From Aquila chrysaetos chrysaetos (taxonomy: Eukaryota > Chordata > Aves > Accipitriformes > Accipitridae), in assembly GCF_900496995.4 (NCBI RefSeq), contig NC_044030.1, positions 1,984,001 to 2,048,000 on the forward strand: DNA of 64,000 bases. Reading direction: 5' to 3'. The translations under genes were made by a program, and so were the position numbers. Numbering within the stretch: the first letter of the stretch is position 1; each line of letters begins with the position of its first letter. The notes beneath the pieces were generated by a model. The model saw only the letters and a list, made by a program, of their open reading frames with translations, had not been told where the DNA came from and searched no databases. Positions 25,481 through 38,380 of this stretch are shown one piece after another.

Positions 25481-26225
25481 AAAAATATTCTCCTAAAAAG
25501 GGTAGTTTGACATTGGAACAATTTCTCTTTACAGCCAAAATACTCATACTATGTCAAACAGAGTAGTTTAGTTGTCAGTAATACTGGGGGATGTGGTTTC
25601 TCTGTAATTGCTGGAGAGTGTACACTACCACCCACCTTGCATGGAGAGAAGAACTTCAGCTTTGGTGAGTGAGGTTTCCCCTTGCCTTCCATTCCTCCAG
25701 GCTGTCAACTGCAGTTGGAGGTAGCAGAGCAAAAGGCAGGAGGTCTGACAGTTTGGATGTCCATTGGGCACAAGATGAGGTTCAGGCATGAACTTGGCTA
25801 ACAACATGAACTTAATCTTTAGGGAGGTTGTGGAGTATTCATCATGGGTATTTTTTTAAAAGAATTCAGCCAAGACCCCACTGGACAGAAACTTAGATGT
25901 AGATGACACTAACTTAAGTAGGAGAGTATTTTTACTTTCTCCACATTGTTTTTTGTATAAGACTGAGTTTAGTGCATGGGTGCTGAGCTAAGTTTGTGCA
26001 GGCAACCTTAATTTCGCTATTTCCTGATAGTTGTAGACTTGACAATGTTTTAATAGTGTCTTTGGGTAAGGAAGGCACACATAGTAAGTGTATACTATCA
26101 TCTATGGAAACATGATATGGACACTTTTTAAGGTTTTATTCATCTGCCCGGTGATTTTATCCAGCTTGAAGGTGTTTTAATGCACTTAGAAGAATGGTTG
26201 CCAATAGAATGAGTCTGTCATACTA
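25481..26225 (+). other. Intron 1, no exon recognised
   Basis: Nothing supportable seen. Confidence 0.4.
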
Positions 26226-26355
26226 GGGAGTCTGGAACTGGACACAGCACTCCAGACATGTCTCAGCAGTGCAGAGTAGAGGAGAAGGATCATGTCCCTC
26301 AACCTTCAGGCAGTGCTTTTCCTAAAGCAGCCCAGGATGTTGTTGCCAGGATCTT
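26226..26355 (-). mobile_element. CR1 LINE fragment
   Basis: Antisense CR1: 'CTGGACACAGCACTCCAGAC', then 'CAGAGTAGAGGAGAAGGATC' and 'GCAGCCCAGGATGTTGTTG'. This matches the standard CR1 antisense phrase order (ctggacacagtgctccag, agtagaggggaaggatc, gcagcccaggatacc). Confidence 0.8.
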
Positions 26356-29300
26356 CTTCACTAATTTGTTTCTTCAGGTCTGATTTTAAAGTTCTGAGCA
26401 GGATTAGATATATCGTCCAGAAAAGATTTCCTGCTTTCTTCTAAATCGTGGATTTTTCCCTTTCAGACTATAGTGGCCTGAAATAACATTCATTATGTTT
26501 TGTGAAGTCAGAGACAATAACTCAAAAGGTGTATCCATTGGAATGGAGAAATTTGCTTCAGCTGACTCTTGCAAGACTGAGAAATAGTTTGAAGTTGAGT
26601 AATTTTTAGGTATAGACTTATCTGGTAGTTGCTTTCCATTTAGTTTGAAGCCTATACTTAATTCTCATGGTAGTTAAACATCTGGCTAGTTAACACATTT
26701 TAGTGGGAATATAAAAACAATATATCTCTGCTATACTGGGCATGGTTTTAAAGCATTTGAGTCCTAATTTCAAATAATTTTCGATGTGGAGTTCATGCTG
26801 TTTGAGGTTTTAGGTGCCTTTAGTTTTGAACGTCTCTGAGGATAATGCTCTGTCCCCTGTCCCTCTCCCCATATTTTTTTTTTTATCTTTATCATATTTT
26901 TTGTGTCACCTTCCAGATTTGTACCAAGTCTGCTAAACTTCATTTACATCAAGAAAGCGTGTATTTTGTCTAGCATTGCTGATCTTTTATTACAAGGTTT
27001 GTTTGGGGTTTTTTTATTTACTTCCCATCTGCTTTTCCCCCCTCATTTTCTTGTTTTTTTCTGCATCCTTTTTGATGGCTTACATGGAGAGTCCAGAAGT
27101 TTTGGTTTCTCTAAGATTTTCTTTCTCTTCCTTTTTCCCTCCTTCTCCAGCACAAGGAATTTAGGACAAATGGGTTTTGCTTCTTCAGACTATGTCACAT
27201 CTTTAAGCTGTTGTAACTGAAATGTTTCTTCTGCTTTCATTTGGGAGTAGGTTAAAAACATAAAGGATTGGAGGGTTTGCTACATTATCATGTGGATTCT
27301 TGAAACATCTTTTTTACTGTGCTGTAATTGTTCTTGGTAGTTGATGTGGTATTTTTCTTTGCAGATTCATTTTGTCCTGTGTTTATACTGCTAATGTGAC
27401 CTTATAATGCTTGGTACAGCTTTCATTTAATTACAAAAAAAGAATTCTTTTTTATGTAAGGGTACTTTAAAGGTGGTGCTATGTCAGTGCAGGTTTTACT
27501 GAAAATCGTCAGCTATCTGAGAAAATGTTTGTATTACCTATAATGTGCTTTTTAGGAGTCTCTTGTTACACTCAGTGAGGCTGATGCTGGTTTGTATTTT
27601 TTCCATGCGACACACAGCATAATGTATCTCTGCTTTTTCTTGTGTTAATTTTCTTGTAGTCTTGGGAGAGAATATGATCAGCTGCTATAGAGGTTGACAT
27701 AAAAATAAGAACTTTGACATGGACAGACCTTAGTATGCATGTATTTTGTTTACATGACTTTTTAGGGTTAGACATTATCCATGTGATCATAAGGTGACAT
27801 GAAGGTAGAATAACATAATGGATTGTTTACCCTTGTCCTGTAATTACTGTTCTTTTATCGATAAACTCTGTTGTAGCTGTTACATTTTTCAGCTACCATA
27901 CTATTCAAATCAATAAGTTGTGTTTAACAGCAGCATTCCTTCTAAAAAGGCATCTAATCGCAGTCTGAAAGTTATGAAGAGTTCGCTACTTCCTGTGACT
28001 TAATAGTTAGTCATTGTCTTTTCTGAGAGTGATTATTTATTAATGTTAACCCAAAGAATGATAAAAGAGGTTTTAAGGGAAGTCCTTTGTTACTTATTTT
28101 AAAATAATGTCTGGAATAATAAGGATATCCTAGAAGATGAGAAAAGTGCTGATGGTGTGTTAGTACGTGGTAGAAGAGAGTGGTTCTATCCAAACAGTAA
28201 TATTGTTTACCTGACTGTCACAACTTGGGTAAAATAAGGGGATCCTAATAGAAAATTCTATTAATAAATAATTAAATGACAGAATAAACTATTTGTTCAG
28301 ATAATGAGTTTGCTTGATTACAGTTACTGCTTCTGTATAATAGATTTAAGATTTTGTGAAGGGAGTACTTTAAGGTAAATCTCATTCAAACCTCAAGGCT
28401 GTTTAGTATCAGTAAAATAGCCACGTCACAAGGCACTTAATGTCTTTCCAAAAAAGTTTTAAGTAACAGTTTTTAGCAGTGGTAGACTTCCATAAATACT
28501 GCTTAGGAGTGATCTTGGGATATAATGTTGAATCATTACTCGTAACATCTGTTTTAACATCTGTTTTAAACCCAAGATTGGTAAAATGATAAATAGTGAA
28601 AAAAAAATTTATGTGGTATTATCCAGTTAATTGGCAAGTTAGGTCTACAGTCTAAAAGACTAAATTAAAAAAGGAGGTCAGGTCTTCAGAACTGAAACAA
28701 GGAAATCGGGAAAAGTGGGGCACTTCCTGAGAAGCTGCCACTCTAGCAGTGTGTGTCCTGTGGAGTTTGGCTTGCAGAATCCTGTCAGTTGGGATTTAAA
28801 CAATGGAAGGGGATGGAGAAACTGGAAAAAATTAGTTTGAGTTAGAATCAAAATTTTGTACAAAGAGACTCTGCTAAGCTTGTTCAGTTTACCAGAAAGA
28901 AGAGATAGGACTTGACTGTAGCATCTAATCAAGTAAGGGAAAAATAGAGACAAAACTTAACATACAGAGGCATAGTAATAACTAGTGACTGAAGCCTGAA
29001 GCTGGAGTAATTCAAACTGGAAATAAAGTACAAAAGACGGTGACTAGCCTTTCAGACTATCTCAGCAAGTGATGAATTTTTTAGCTCTTAATAACTTGAG
29101 TTTGGGCGTGGATGTCTCTCTGGAAGAACTGCTGTGGTTAAAAACAAGTTACTGGTCTCAGGGATTGGTAGCTGGAGGAAATAAAAGGCCTCTGTTTAAC
29201 AGGAAGTAATTCTGATATCATTTTGTGGGCCTGTCTAGCCTGAAACTGAATCTTCCAAGCAAAAATCATGAATTTGTGGGGATGCTTTTTTGTCAGACTA

Positions 29301-29920
29301 AGTTGCATCTCCAGTCTCTTTCTTCCTACTCATCTGCTGCTTCTATCTGCACCTTTTAGTTTGGCAGTACCTGGCTGAACTCTGCTCTATCATGCATTCT
29401 GCACCTACAAAATTTAAGATGGTTCTCCTCCTTAGTAGGGATTCATTCAAACTGGTAGGAAATGCAATGTTTTCCACAAAATAGACAAAGAATTTAAAAG
29501 GTTGGTTTAGAATGATTGGTGACTTTTCTTTAGCCCTTTTAGTAGTGGTTACTACTAGGACAGAGTGTTTAGGCTTGAGGCTAAACCAAACAATTTGATA
29601 CATCTCTTCGACCTCATTGAAATAGTTCATGTAACAGGTAGAATTTGGTTTTTTCAAGGACTGTGTTTGGGTAACTTTGATAATAGCATGGCAAGTAAAA
29701 GCTCTCAGTATGTATGTATGGCAAAAGGATCCACAATAAAAAGAGAACAGTTGTTCCCCCGTTTTTTCTTCTGGAGTTCAAATCACAGGTGCAAATGAAA
29801 CTGCGAGATTCATTGTCATAATTATAATCTGTATGCGTGCACAGCAGTAATCCATCATCCGTCATGCAGGGTGGAAGACTAGGGCAGCAGGAATTGCCGA
29901 AGGTTTAACAAAGATGCGTG
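26356..29920 (+). other. Intron 1, no exon recognised
   Basis: AT-rich with pyrimidine-rich tracts (for example 26870-27140). Several short open frames with no recognisable content. Confidence 0.4.
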
Positions 29921-29929
29921 TAAAGGTGT

Positions 29930-30605
29930 GCACTGGCAAAGGTATGATTCCCCAGCAGCAGTGCAGGCTGGGGTATGACTAGCTGGGATGTAGCTCTGCT
30001 AAAAAGGAGCTGGAGGTGCTGTGGGATGGCAAGCTAAACAATGCCAGCACTGCGTGCTTGTGGCAATGAAGGCAAACTCATTCCTCTGTTGTATTGTTAG
30101 GAGCGTACCTAGGGTGCTGTGTCTGGTTTGTCCCCTGATTTCAAGAAAGACGTTGAAAAATTGGAGAAGGGCTTGCAGGTGGCCACCAGCATGATTAGTG
30201 TGTTAGAAGGATGATTAGCATGTTAGAGAACTCAATCTTTGGAGAAAGGTTCAAGTTTGTAGAGGAGAGAAGGCTTGGAGAGATTTCATCAGTCATCCAA
30301 TACCTAGAAGGTAGTTGTAGAGGAGAAGTTGTTTTCTGTTCACAAGGATGCATGGTGAGAGGAGAAATTTCATCTGGGGGTAAGAAAAAGAAAACCTGTT
30401 ATAAATATTAAACATTGGAGTAAGTTCCTCAAAGGGATGGTGGAATCTCCCTAACTGGAAATATTGAGGGCTCGTCTTAGCAGCACCCCGGCTTCCCTGA
30501 TGTAAGGACCTGTTAGGCCTAATGAATTGAGGTCCAACAGAAGGTGGGATACCAGATCATTTCCAGAGATCTTTTCTGACCTAGACTGCTCTATGATGCC
30601 ATGGT
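29930..30605 (+). mobile_element. CR1 LINE 3' fragment, about 0.7 kb
   Basis: The longest CR1 remnant here. Diagnostic phrases run in order: 'AAGGAGCTGGAGGTGCTG', 'GCTAAACAATGCCAGCACTG', 'GGGTGCTGTGTCTGG', 'GAGAAGGGCTTGCAGG', then 'GGTGGAATCTCC' and a final 'TCTGACCTAGACTGCTCTATGATGCC'. The last phrase is the CR1 3' terminus with its ATTCTATG-like tail degraded. Sense is +, the same as FAM172A. Frames are broken; the internal open frame at 30211-30411 is not a gene. Confidence 0.85.
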
Positions 30606-32936
30606 TAGAGCTGAGAGGTAGCAGGGTTGGGGATTAGTCAGTAGCAGAGCTGTCTAAAGAAGTCTGATTACAGTTACTGACTTAGGCAATTAATGGAAGT
30701 ACTAGGTTTTCAATTTTTAAAGCTAACCCAGTAACGAAAATAAAATGTACTTGCCTTGTTTTTTTATCTTTGTTCTTTTTATTGTTTTGTAGTAGAAAGT
30801 AAAAGAAGATCTACTGATGCGAAAAAATTCAAAATACAAGCGTGATGCAGTCAGAATTTTAAGATCAAGTTAATTTAAATATTGAGCTAAAAGTATAATG
30901 TGTTTATATTATTCACATTGTTTGTATATATATTTATATAATAATGTAGTGCTGCTTTATGACAATCCAGCAGAAGCAAATCTGTGGACTGCATGTGTTT
31001 CACAGGGCTATTTGCTTTGCCTGCCAAATAGCTGAAATGAGGCAGTACTTCTTGGTTCAGCTGGCCAAATAGCATGTCTCAGGTAGAGGGCAGAGCAAAG
31101 ACTTCTGAGATACTATATTAGTAAAGCTGGGAGAAATGATAAAATTGAAGAAACAGGTGTCCTACAGCAGGAAAAGCTGTGGGCAGAGCTGTAAGGCAGA
31201 TTTCTTGAGGCAGATGCTGCTGCAAAGAGGAGGTATGTACACTATGGGAATTTGGGGTATTTTAGTCTGATTGTGAAATAAGGTATCTTGATGATGAACT
31301 GATCTCTTCAGTAGCCCTGCATGCTCATTTCAGATGTACATGATTTGGTTCCGCATAGCATCCATTTTGCATATTTCTGTCATCAGAGTATCTGTGTTAG
31401 ATGCAGAGACGTCAAGTGGGGTGGTGATACTTATTCTTTGCATGTGCAAATTCTGGAAGGTGTTGGAGGAAGCAGAAAGCTGGGTGCACCTCTCACCTTT
31501 CCCGAGTCTCTTTTTGTCCACCTCCTCACCACAGAGTCTGGAGTAGAATTAGAAATACCTCGCTGTGTACGAGGATCTGGGCTACAGACCTGGATTCACT
31601 GCATTTCCAGCTGATTTGTCTGTCTTCTTTTCAGGAGTCTTCAGTTAATGGCAGACAGCCCTTCTGAAAGTCACACTATTACTTAAGAGTGAAGGGGGAG
31701 AGGAAAAAAAGTGGTTTTAAAGTACTAGACACATATGCATATGTCTGGGGTTTTTTAGCAGCTTTTGATGGTAGCCTAAGCAGAAATCATTTCCCTAGAG
31801 TTTTCCAGTCTCTCTCTGTCTTTCTCTCTTCTTCTGTGGCTGTCCTGCAAATTACTTTGGTGTCTCTCCTAAGAGAAGGCTCTTTTAATAGTCTTCGAGT
31901 TTTTCTGTGTTCAGAGGCCTTTTTCTCTCCCAGCTGACCCATGGGATTGCTTGAGAGAAGATGACATTAAAAAAAGATTAAAAATTCTGGCTTTGTCCTG
32001 TAACTGCTTAGTATGTACAGAGATGAGGCTATTGAGAGTCAGTCTTCTCCACCCCATCTTTCAAGCCAGAATCCTGTTAAAACCAACAGTCTAGTACAAT
32101 CATCTTAAAATCTCATCCAAAGCAGTGTTTTTATAAACTATCACAGGGCAATTTCAGGTATATTATGAAGTAATGTTGTGCCAAGTCCTTGTGACTTATC
32201 CTTGTGATGTGCACTGACAAGAAAATCTGATTCTGTAATTAAAAAGCATTTCACACAACTGTTTTCCAAATAATTACATTGCTTCAACATTTCTTTTTGT
32301 CCTCGTCAGCTGAGATGTAGCCCCATGCACTAGTGGAACAACACAATGCAAATCTTCCACTGAATATGGCATTATTACATGTTACATGGGCTTTTTCTGA
32401 GGCTTCAATTGCAGGTTGTTAGTTCTTCATAAGCATTAATTCCTTGAATTTTCCCTAGCATCTGCTGTTTGTGGAGGATTCTCACTGGTCTATTAGAGGA
32501 AGGTGGTGGTGAAAGGCATCTTGAAATTAATGTTTTGCTCATCAGTGCACACTCATCTTGGGTACTGAGATTGGGAAAGCTAGGGAGGGTTCTTCAAAGT
32601 TCTTCTTAAAACAGGAATCCAGTGGTCCACAGTTCTGTGTGTTGAAGGAAATCATTCAGGCGGAATGCCCAGAAAATGGGAAATATACAAAAAGAGGTTA
32701 TCTGAGAACATCTTGGGTTTGAGGAGTTGAGTGATCCGAAAGAGCACCTGCAAATTCCTCCTGTGAACACAGTTCTCCCAGGCAGCATTCTCCTGCCTTC
32801 ACTGCAGGATCACTTTTTCTGTCCCCAGAGTTGCTTGCCTGACTCGTTAGATAACTGTCCATCTGCCTCAACAGAAGTATGGTTCTCCGTACGCTTAATT
32901 ATTGATATTCTGCATATTTAAGAGAGTATTGTATTA
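30606..32936 (+). other. Intron 1, no exon recognised
   Basis: Nothing supportable seen apart from generic AT-rich intron. Confidence 0.4.
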
Positions 32937-32943
32937 TGTATTC

Positions 32944-33564
32944 TTGTGGTTTAACCCCTGTAGGCAGCCAAGCCCCCCCCCCAGCCGCTTGCTCACTCTC
33001 CCCGCAGTGGGATGGGGGAGAGAATCAAAAGGGTAAAAGTGAGAGAACTCATGGGATGAGACAAAGCAGTTTAAAAGGGAAGGCAAAAGCCATGTGTGCA
33101 AGCAAAGCAAGATAAGGAACTGCAGGTATTTAGCCATTTCCAGGAAATTGTGCTCCATCACACATAACGGTGACTTGGGAAGACAAACACCATAGCTCCA
33201 GATATCCCCCCTCTTCCTTCTTTCCCCAGTTTTATATGCTGAGCATAACGTCCTATGGCACGGGATATCCCTCGGGTCAGTTGGGGTCAGCTGTCCTGGC
33301 TGTGTCCCCTCCAACTCCTTGTGCCCCCCCAGCCTGCTCGCTGGTGAGGTGAGAAGCAGAAAAGACCTTGGCTCTGTGCAAGCACTGCTCAGCAGTAATG
33401 TCCTGGTTTTGGCTGGGATAGAGTTAATTTTGTACTTAGTAGCTGGTATAGTGCTGCCCTGAAACATCCCTGTGTTACCAACACCGTTTTCATCACAAAT
33501 CCAAAACATAGCCCCATACCAGCTACTGCAGAGAAGAATAACTACCCCAGACAAAACCAGTATC
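32944..33564 (-). mobile_element. Group C solo LTR with an inverted LTR-end insertion
   Basis: On the + strand it starts TTGTGGTTTAACCCCTG and ends AGACAAAACCAGTATC. It is flanked by an exact TGTATTC match (32937-32943 and 33565-33571), of which 5 bp is the expected duplication. It is homologous to 46181-46646 and 56200-56603 ('AGCCATTTCCAGGAAATTG...', 'GGTGACTTGGGAAGACAAAC'). Compared with the 56 kb copy it carries about 60 extra bp at 33399-33459. These are the first 55 bases of an LTR (TGTCCTGGTTTTGGCTGGG...) in the opposite orientation. Ends have lost the canonical TG/CA by mutation. Confidence 0.8.
33399..33459 (+). repeat. Inverted LTR-terminus insertion
   Basis: About 60 bp beginning TGTCCTGGTTTTGGCTGGG and ending AGCTGGTATAGTGCTGCCC. 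It is present here but absent from the otherwise colinear 56 kb copy, where 'AGTAATGAAAACATC' is uninterrupted. It pairs in inverted orientation with the host LTR's own end at about 33505-33564, making a potential hairpin. Confidence 0.7.
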
Positions 33565-33571
33565 TGTATTC

Positions 33572-36500
33572 AAAGCTGTTGCTACCACTCTGGATGATCA
33601 TTTTGGACCTCGTGTTTTGCTGATAAGACCGTCATGTTGTAAACCTCCCAGGGCCTGTGTTGAGGTTGCGCTGCCTCTTTTTGTATTATTTTATTTGATC
33701 ATGTTTACATGCATATGTTTATGAAGGTCATTTCCAGCATTTCAAGAAAGTTAAACTGAAATAATTAAAATTTCAGTGTGTGGAATCGTGTTGACTCTGC
33801 CTTGTGTAAACAACCAAGTTGCTGACATGGTTGGGACACTAATGCATATAGCTCGTAGTCCTCTGCTTTTTGAGCTTACAGGGTAAATAACACTGGAAGG
33901 TAGCTGCCGTGCAAATAACCTTTAGTGTCAGCTGCAGTCATGTACTTTATCAGCAAGTTCCACCACCATTTGGTAGAATGCAAAGATGTACTGAGATTCA
34001 GGGATTTTGGGATCGTTGCCAGTTTCTTTGTATTCTAGTGGTTAAAGATACTGCTCTTCTAGCATTTATTACTCCCCTCCTGTGCATCTTCCCTCTGGCT
34101 TTTTGCAGCTGTATGGAGAGTGCTCTAGGCAAATAGGTAAATTTTCTGGAAATTGTGATAAGTCTTAAGAAGTCTATATTAAATGTGTGGAAAAAGCAAT
34201 TTTAACTTGAGCAGATCCGGGCAGGCTTTAGGGTAATGGCAAGAAGCACACACCGCTAAGCTGATCTTCTGGCTAAATTTCTGATCTCTGCAACATGGAG
34301 ATGGTATAGCTGCTCATTAACATCAGCAGAACTGAGCAGAAGATAGTGTCTCTGAACCTTCTTTTTGTACAAGAGGTAGACATTTTAGCTGAACTTTTTC
34401 AAAAGCATTTAGTCTAAAGCAGACTGGAAGTAATTGGCTTTCAGAGCTGAAGTTTGGCAAACCTACAAGCAGTTGAAAATAGGGTCTTATAAGTGAAGAA
34501 AAGTGAAGTACAGCCTTAATTGACGCAGTTGTTACTGATGTCATCTGTAGTGCCCTAAAAGCAGGAATAGATAAAATCTAATTAGACAGAAAATACTACT
34601 AGGATTAAAGTATGTATTATTTGCTATGTTGAGCCAATACAGAGAAGGGACTAGAACCAAACTGTCACCCAGCTTTCTCTTTGAAGAAAAACTGGGTATT
34701 ACTCAGTCATCAGCCACATTGCACAAATCTAACCCATACTTGTCCCTAGCTTGCTTGGGATGTCAGTTTACAAAGAATAAGACTCTAATTCAACTGTATT
34801 CTGATAAAGTGGTGCAATACAAAGAAGCATTCTGGTAACTCCTGTTCAGATTATGTCAAGATAAACTTGGTGGACTTGTGCTGTTTGAAAATACTTGCAT
34901 GTTTTCTTCTTATGTTGTACTTGTGGGTTAGCACAACATTTATTTATAGCCTTTATTTGGAACATTTGTGGCATTGACTTAAGTTCAGGTATTGCTGATG
35001 TAGAGCAAAATCATATACTACATTTTGGGCCACATTTCTAGCTGCATTTACGCAATGAAGAGTAACTGAAGTCTGTAGAAATCTGTGTATGAGTGCATTT
35101 GCTTAAGAGTCAGAATATATGACACAGTGTCTAGTTTGGTTTGAAGAGTAGCACTATTATATAATCACAAGCATGGTGGTCCAAACTTCCAGTACCACTT
35201 TACAGACAAGAACATGAAATATGTACATATATTCCCTTAAGTCTGTTGGGTTTGGTTAGTTTGGGGTGGGTTTTTTGTGTTTGTGTTGTTGGGGGGTTTT
35301 AAATTTAATGAATATTTGTTTGTGAATCCACAAGTTCTGGAGTTCCATTAATAGGCGTATGATGAAAATGCAGCCTTGTTGTCTCATGTGAAACCATATA
35401 AACAGAATATTTCTGCTGTCAAATTATTTTAAGTATTGCTGGGCATTGAGTTGAAGAGGCACAGAATATGCGTAAGATATTTTGTGATAGAATACTTAAG
35501 TTTGCATGGGAAAGGAAGATGCATACAAATAAATATACATTCGCTTGGCAATAAACTTATTTACTGTAAATATTTCTTCAGGTGAAATAGTAACTTGGTT
35601 TTTAGGAATTATGCTTGCTGTAGCTAATGCAAAAAAACGGTCACAAAAAATATGTTTGTAAAAGAATCATCTAAGCAATTGTGCAAAACAACACATTTAA
35701 AATAATCTGTATTTATTACAAGAAACTTCATGATGGTAGTTGTGAATTATGTGGAGTGGTCAATGCATGCAGTTCAAAGATCACTGGGGCTTGAAACCAA
35801 TGCCTAGAATAAACTGCAATTCCTGCATTTGCCTGTAAGCAACAATTCAGAGAGCTTTATAATTTTCCCATTGTTCATTTCTGCACCATCAGACTATAGT
35901 TGATTCGACACCTGTCTGTCAAAGAAAGGAAATCCAACCCTCTCATCTAACTTCTTCTATTTGTCATCTAGACAAATATCAGTGAGGGATTGAACAAAAT
36001 GCTGTGTTCACACAAACAATGCATAAAATACTATGTGCTTGTTTCATCCTCATTCTAATATCAAGTCCTCCCTCCAGTGGCTGCTGTAACAGTTTTTTAC
36101 TTTGTCAAAATGAACTGGAAATTCTTTCTCTAAAAGCTAAATTCAGATTTATTTGTTTGTATGTTTATTTTGGTGCTTCTAGCTTGGCAAGTGAACCTGT
36201 TAAGTTATCTACTCTTTCCTCAGTGGCAAGGTCTTCATCTGTTAAAGGACGAAGAGGGGTATCCATTGTACAGACAAGAATGCCAGGGATTCTTGGTCTC
36301 TGCATTGATTTATCTGATTAGGGGCTGGGGGTTAGTTTAGCAAGGCAAATCTGTTCAGATAAATTTTATGTTTCTTCCCTTGGGTAATAACAAGTCTTTG
36401 AGCACCTGTACGTATTTTGTAACTGCCTTAACTTACCTATACCCAATTAAGAATTTTCAAATGTTGTGTAGGGAGGACTATCCAATTTGTATGACTAGAA

Positions 36501-38256
36501 TAAATTTCACCTGGGCTATCACAAAACACTATCACTGTCATTTTCTAGCACTTCTAATAATTTTAACTGGAATGGGTTAGTTTCTTTTCTAAGTGATTTA
36601 CTAGAATGTACATAGTTTTGTGCTGCAAATGTACAGACTGATGATGGACAAGATTTTGTATTCAGTGGTCTTTTGTCAGTGGACTATTTGGAAGCATCTG
36701 AGAAAAGTCTTTAATACCATCCACATGTGTGATTTGACATTTGAGTCATTTTAATATTTACATTGGCTATGTTATACACTAGAAAATACAAAAAAAGTCT
36801 CTGGTTTTGCAGTTATTTTGTTGATTACTTTTGTTACGAGTGCTAAAGTGATTAAAGTGTTAGCCAAAAGTTGCACATTTTAACTGAATCATGTCGAGTT
36901 GTGTCCTAATTTAAAAAGTACACAATCTAAACAGAGCTTTCCTGGTGGAGTTGTGTCTTTAAAAGGCTTTTGGCCGTGTACTGTCATTTCCCATCAGCTT
37001 AGTCTGAACAGTCTTCTGCAAAGGAAGGTGTTAAAGTCTCCCATAGGTCCAACTTGTAGAATGGATTATTGGACTTTCTTGAACCCCAACTTAAAAGAAC
37101 AGACAACTCCACCACACCCCAAACCCTCTCTAAAGGCAATAGAAAAATAGCCTTTATTATGCTTTATTTATTTTTAGTTTTTTTCCTGCTGCCTTTACAT
37201 TGAACTACTGTTACTTAGAAGAAACCATTTTGGGGTTCTTTCTTTAAGGTGTAAGTATTAGGGAGCCAGTATTACGGTTGGTAAATTGTATTGCTCTTTG
37301 TTTGAAAGTTACAAATTGCTACAGAGATACAGTTCATGCAAACTCATCTATGATAAAGTGTATTGGGGAGGAGAATAAAACAAATTGGTGATGACTGACA
37401 GATAAAACAAAGAACCAAAAAAGATGAAGGGAGAAAGAATTCAATGCACAGAAGTCTTTTTGTTGAGAAGGAAGAAGCGCTGATTGTGACGTGGTAGTTT
37501 GCTCCCTTGGTGTCAGATCTAAGATAAAAGAGATTGCAGATTTGAATGTCTGAGTTGCCTTCTGTGCAGTAGGAGAAATTTAGAAATATATTTTGCATGT
37601 AAATTCTCACCTTGAATTTACTGAGGTTTGTTCTATAGCTAGTCATTTATTCTATACGTTTCAATGCCGATATTGTATTGCAGAAATCACAGTGGTTTAA
37701 AACTGTGTGCTGCATGTAGTTTTACTAAAACAAAACTGTGTAGTACAGTAAGAACAATAAAATGGAGTTAATTGATGAAGAAAATCCTTAAAGATTGTGG
37801 AAATTCTGTTGATTATGTTTTGGTTTTTCTTGTATCTTTTACATTGGACTTACAAGTGTGGTGCTTCTCCAAAAGGCTTATCATTTACTGACGTTACATT
37901 AGAATCACAAAAAAGAATCGATTAGATAGATGTGCTTTTAGGATTAGAGAGAAGTTAGTGTTCATTCTTGTGAACTTGAATCTTTGACCAAACTTGATGC
38001 TGGAGTGTGTGTCACACTTTGTTGTAAAGTGTCTTAATCCAGGATAGTGTGATGAGACTTTAGAGTGTCCAGTATAAGTTTTGAAGAAGAGAAGAAGTTA
38101 AATTTTAGCTTACATGTCATAGGGGTTTATAATACTCAGGAAAGTTGTGCTTTTGGAACAAGTTCTGGTTTTTTTGTGATGCAAGCTGTAGCAAATGAGA
38201 TCTGTTGAAGTACAAGTCAGTAAATTTGTTAATTTTCAACTCTTGTTGATTTTCAG
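33572..38256 (+). other. Intron 1, last part
   Basis: No exon recognised. Ends with the acceptor TTGATTTTCAG at 38256, joined to exon 2. An open frame at 36004-36321 has a hydrophobic N-terminus but no splice or homology support. Confidence 0.45.
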
Positions 38257-38380
38257 ATTGTCCTTCAAAGATTAATGTACATTTACCTCAGTATTTTAAA
38301 TCTGTTGACAGTTTGGATAATGATGGCTCAGCTCCAGCAAGGAGGCCCAGATGAAAAAGAGAAGACTACTGCATTAAAGG
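38257..38380 (+). CDS. FAM172A: FAM172A (ARB2A) exon 2, contains the start codon
   Basis: The first coding exon of FAM172A/ARB2A. The family carries an Arb2 domain and is reported to act in the nucleus as a co-transcriptional regulator of splicing with Argonaute-2 and CHD7. The acceptor is TTTTCAG|ATTG and the donor GG|GTATGAG (38381), a phase 1 junction. Translation from ATG 38275 gives 35 codons plus one base. The first 17 residues are hydrophobic (MYIYLSILNLLTVWIMM) and align one-to-one with the N-terminal extension of mammalian FAM172A as I remember it. Then comes the highly conserved MAQLQQGGPDEKEKTTALK. A second in-frame ATG at 38323 (A at -3, G at +4) is in much better initiation context, so both starts are plausible. 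18 nt of 5' UTR precede the first ATG in this exon. Confidence 0.93.

Noticed and set aside
36004-36321. 105-codon frame with a signal-peptide-like start
   Set aside because: Nothing recognisable after the hydrophobic start, within intron 1, and of a length expected by chance in this much sequence.
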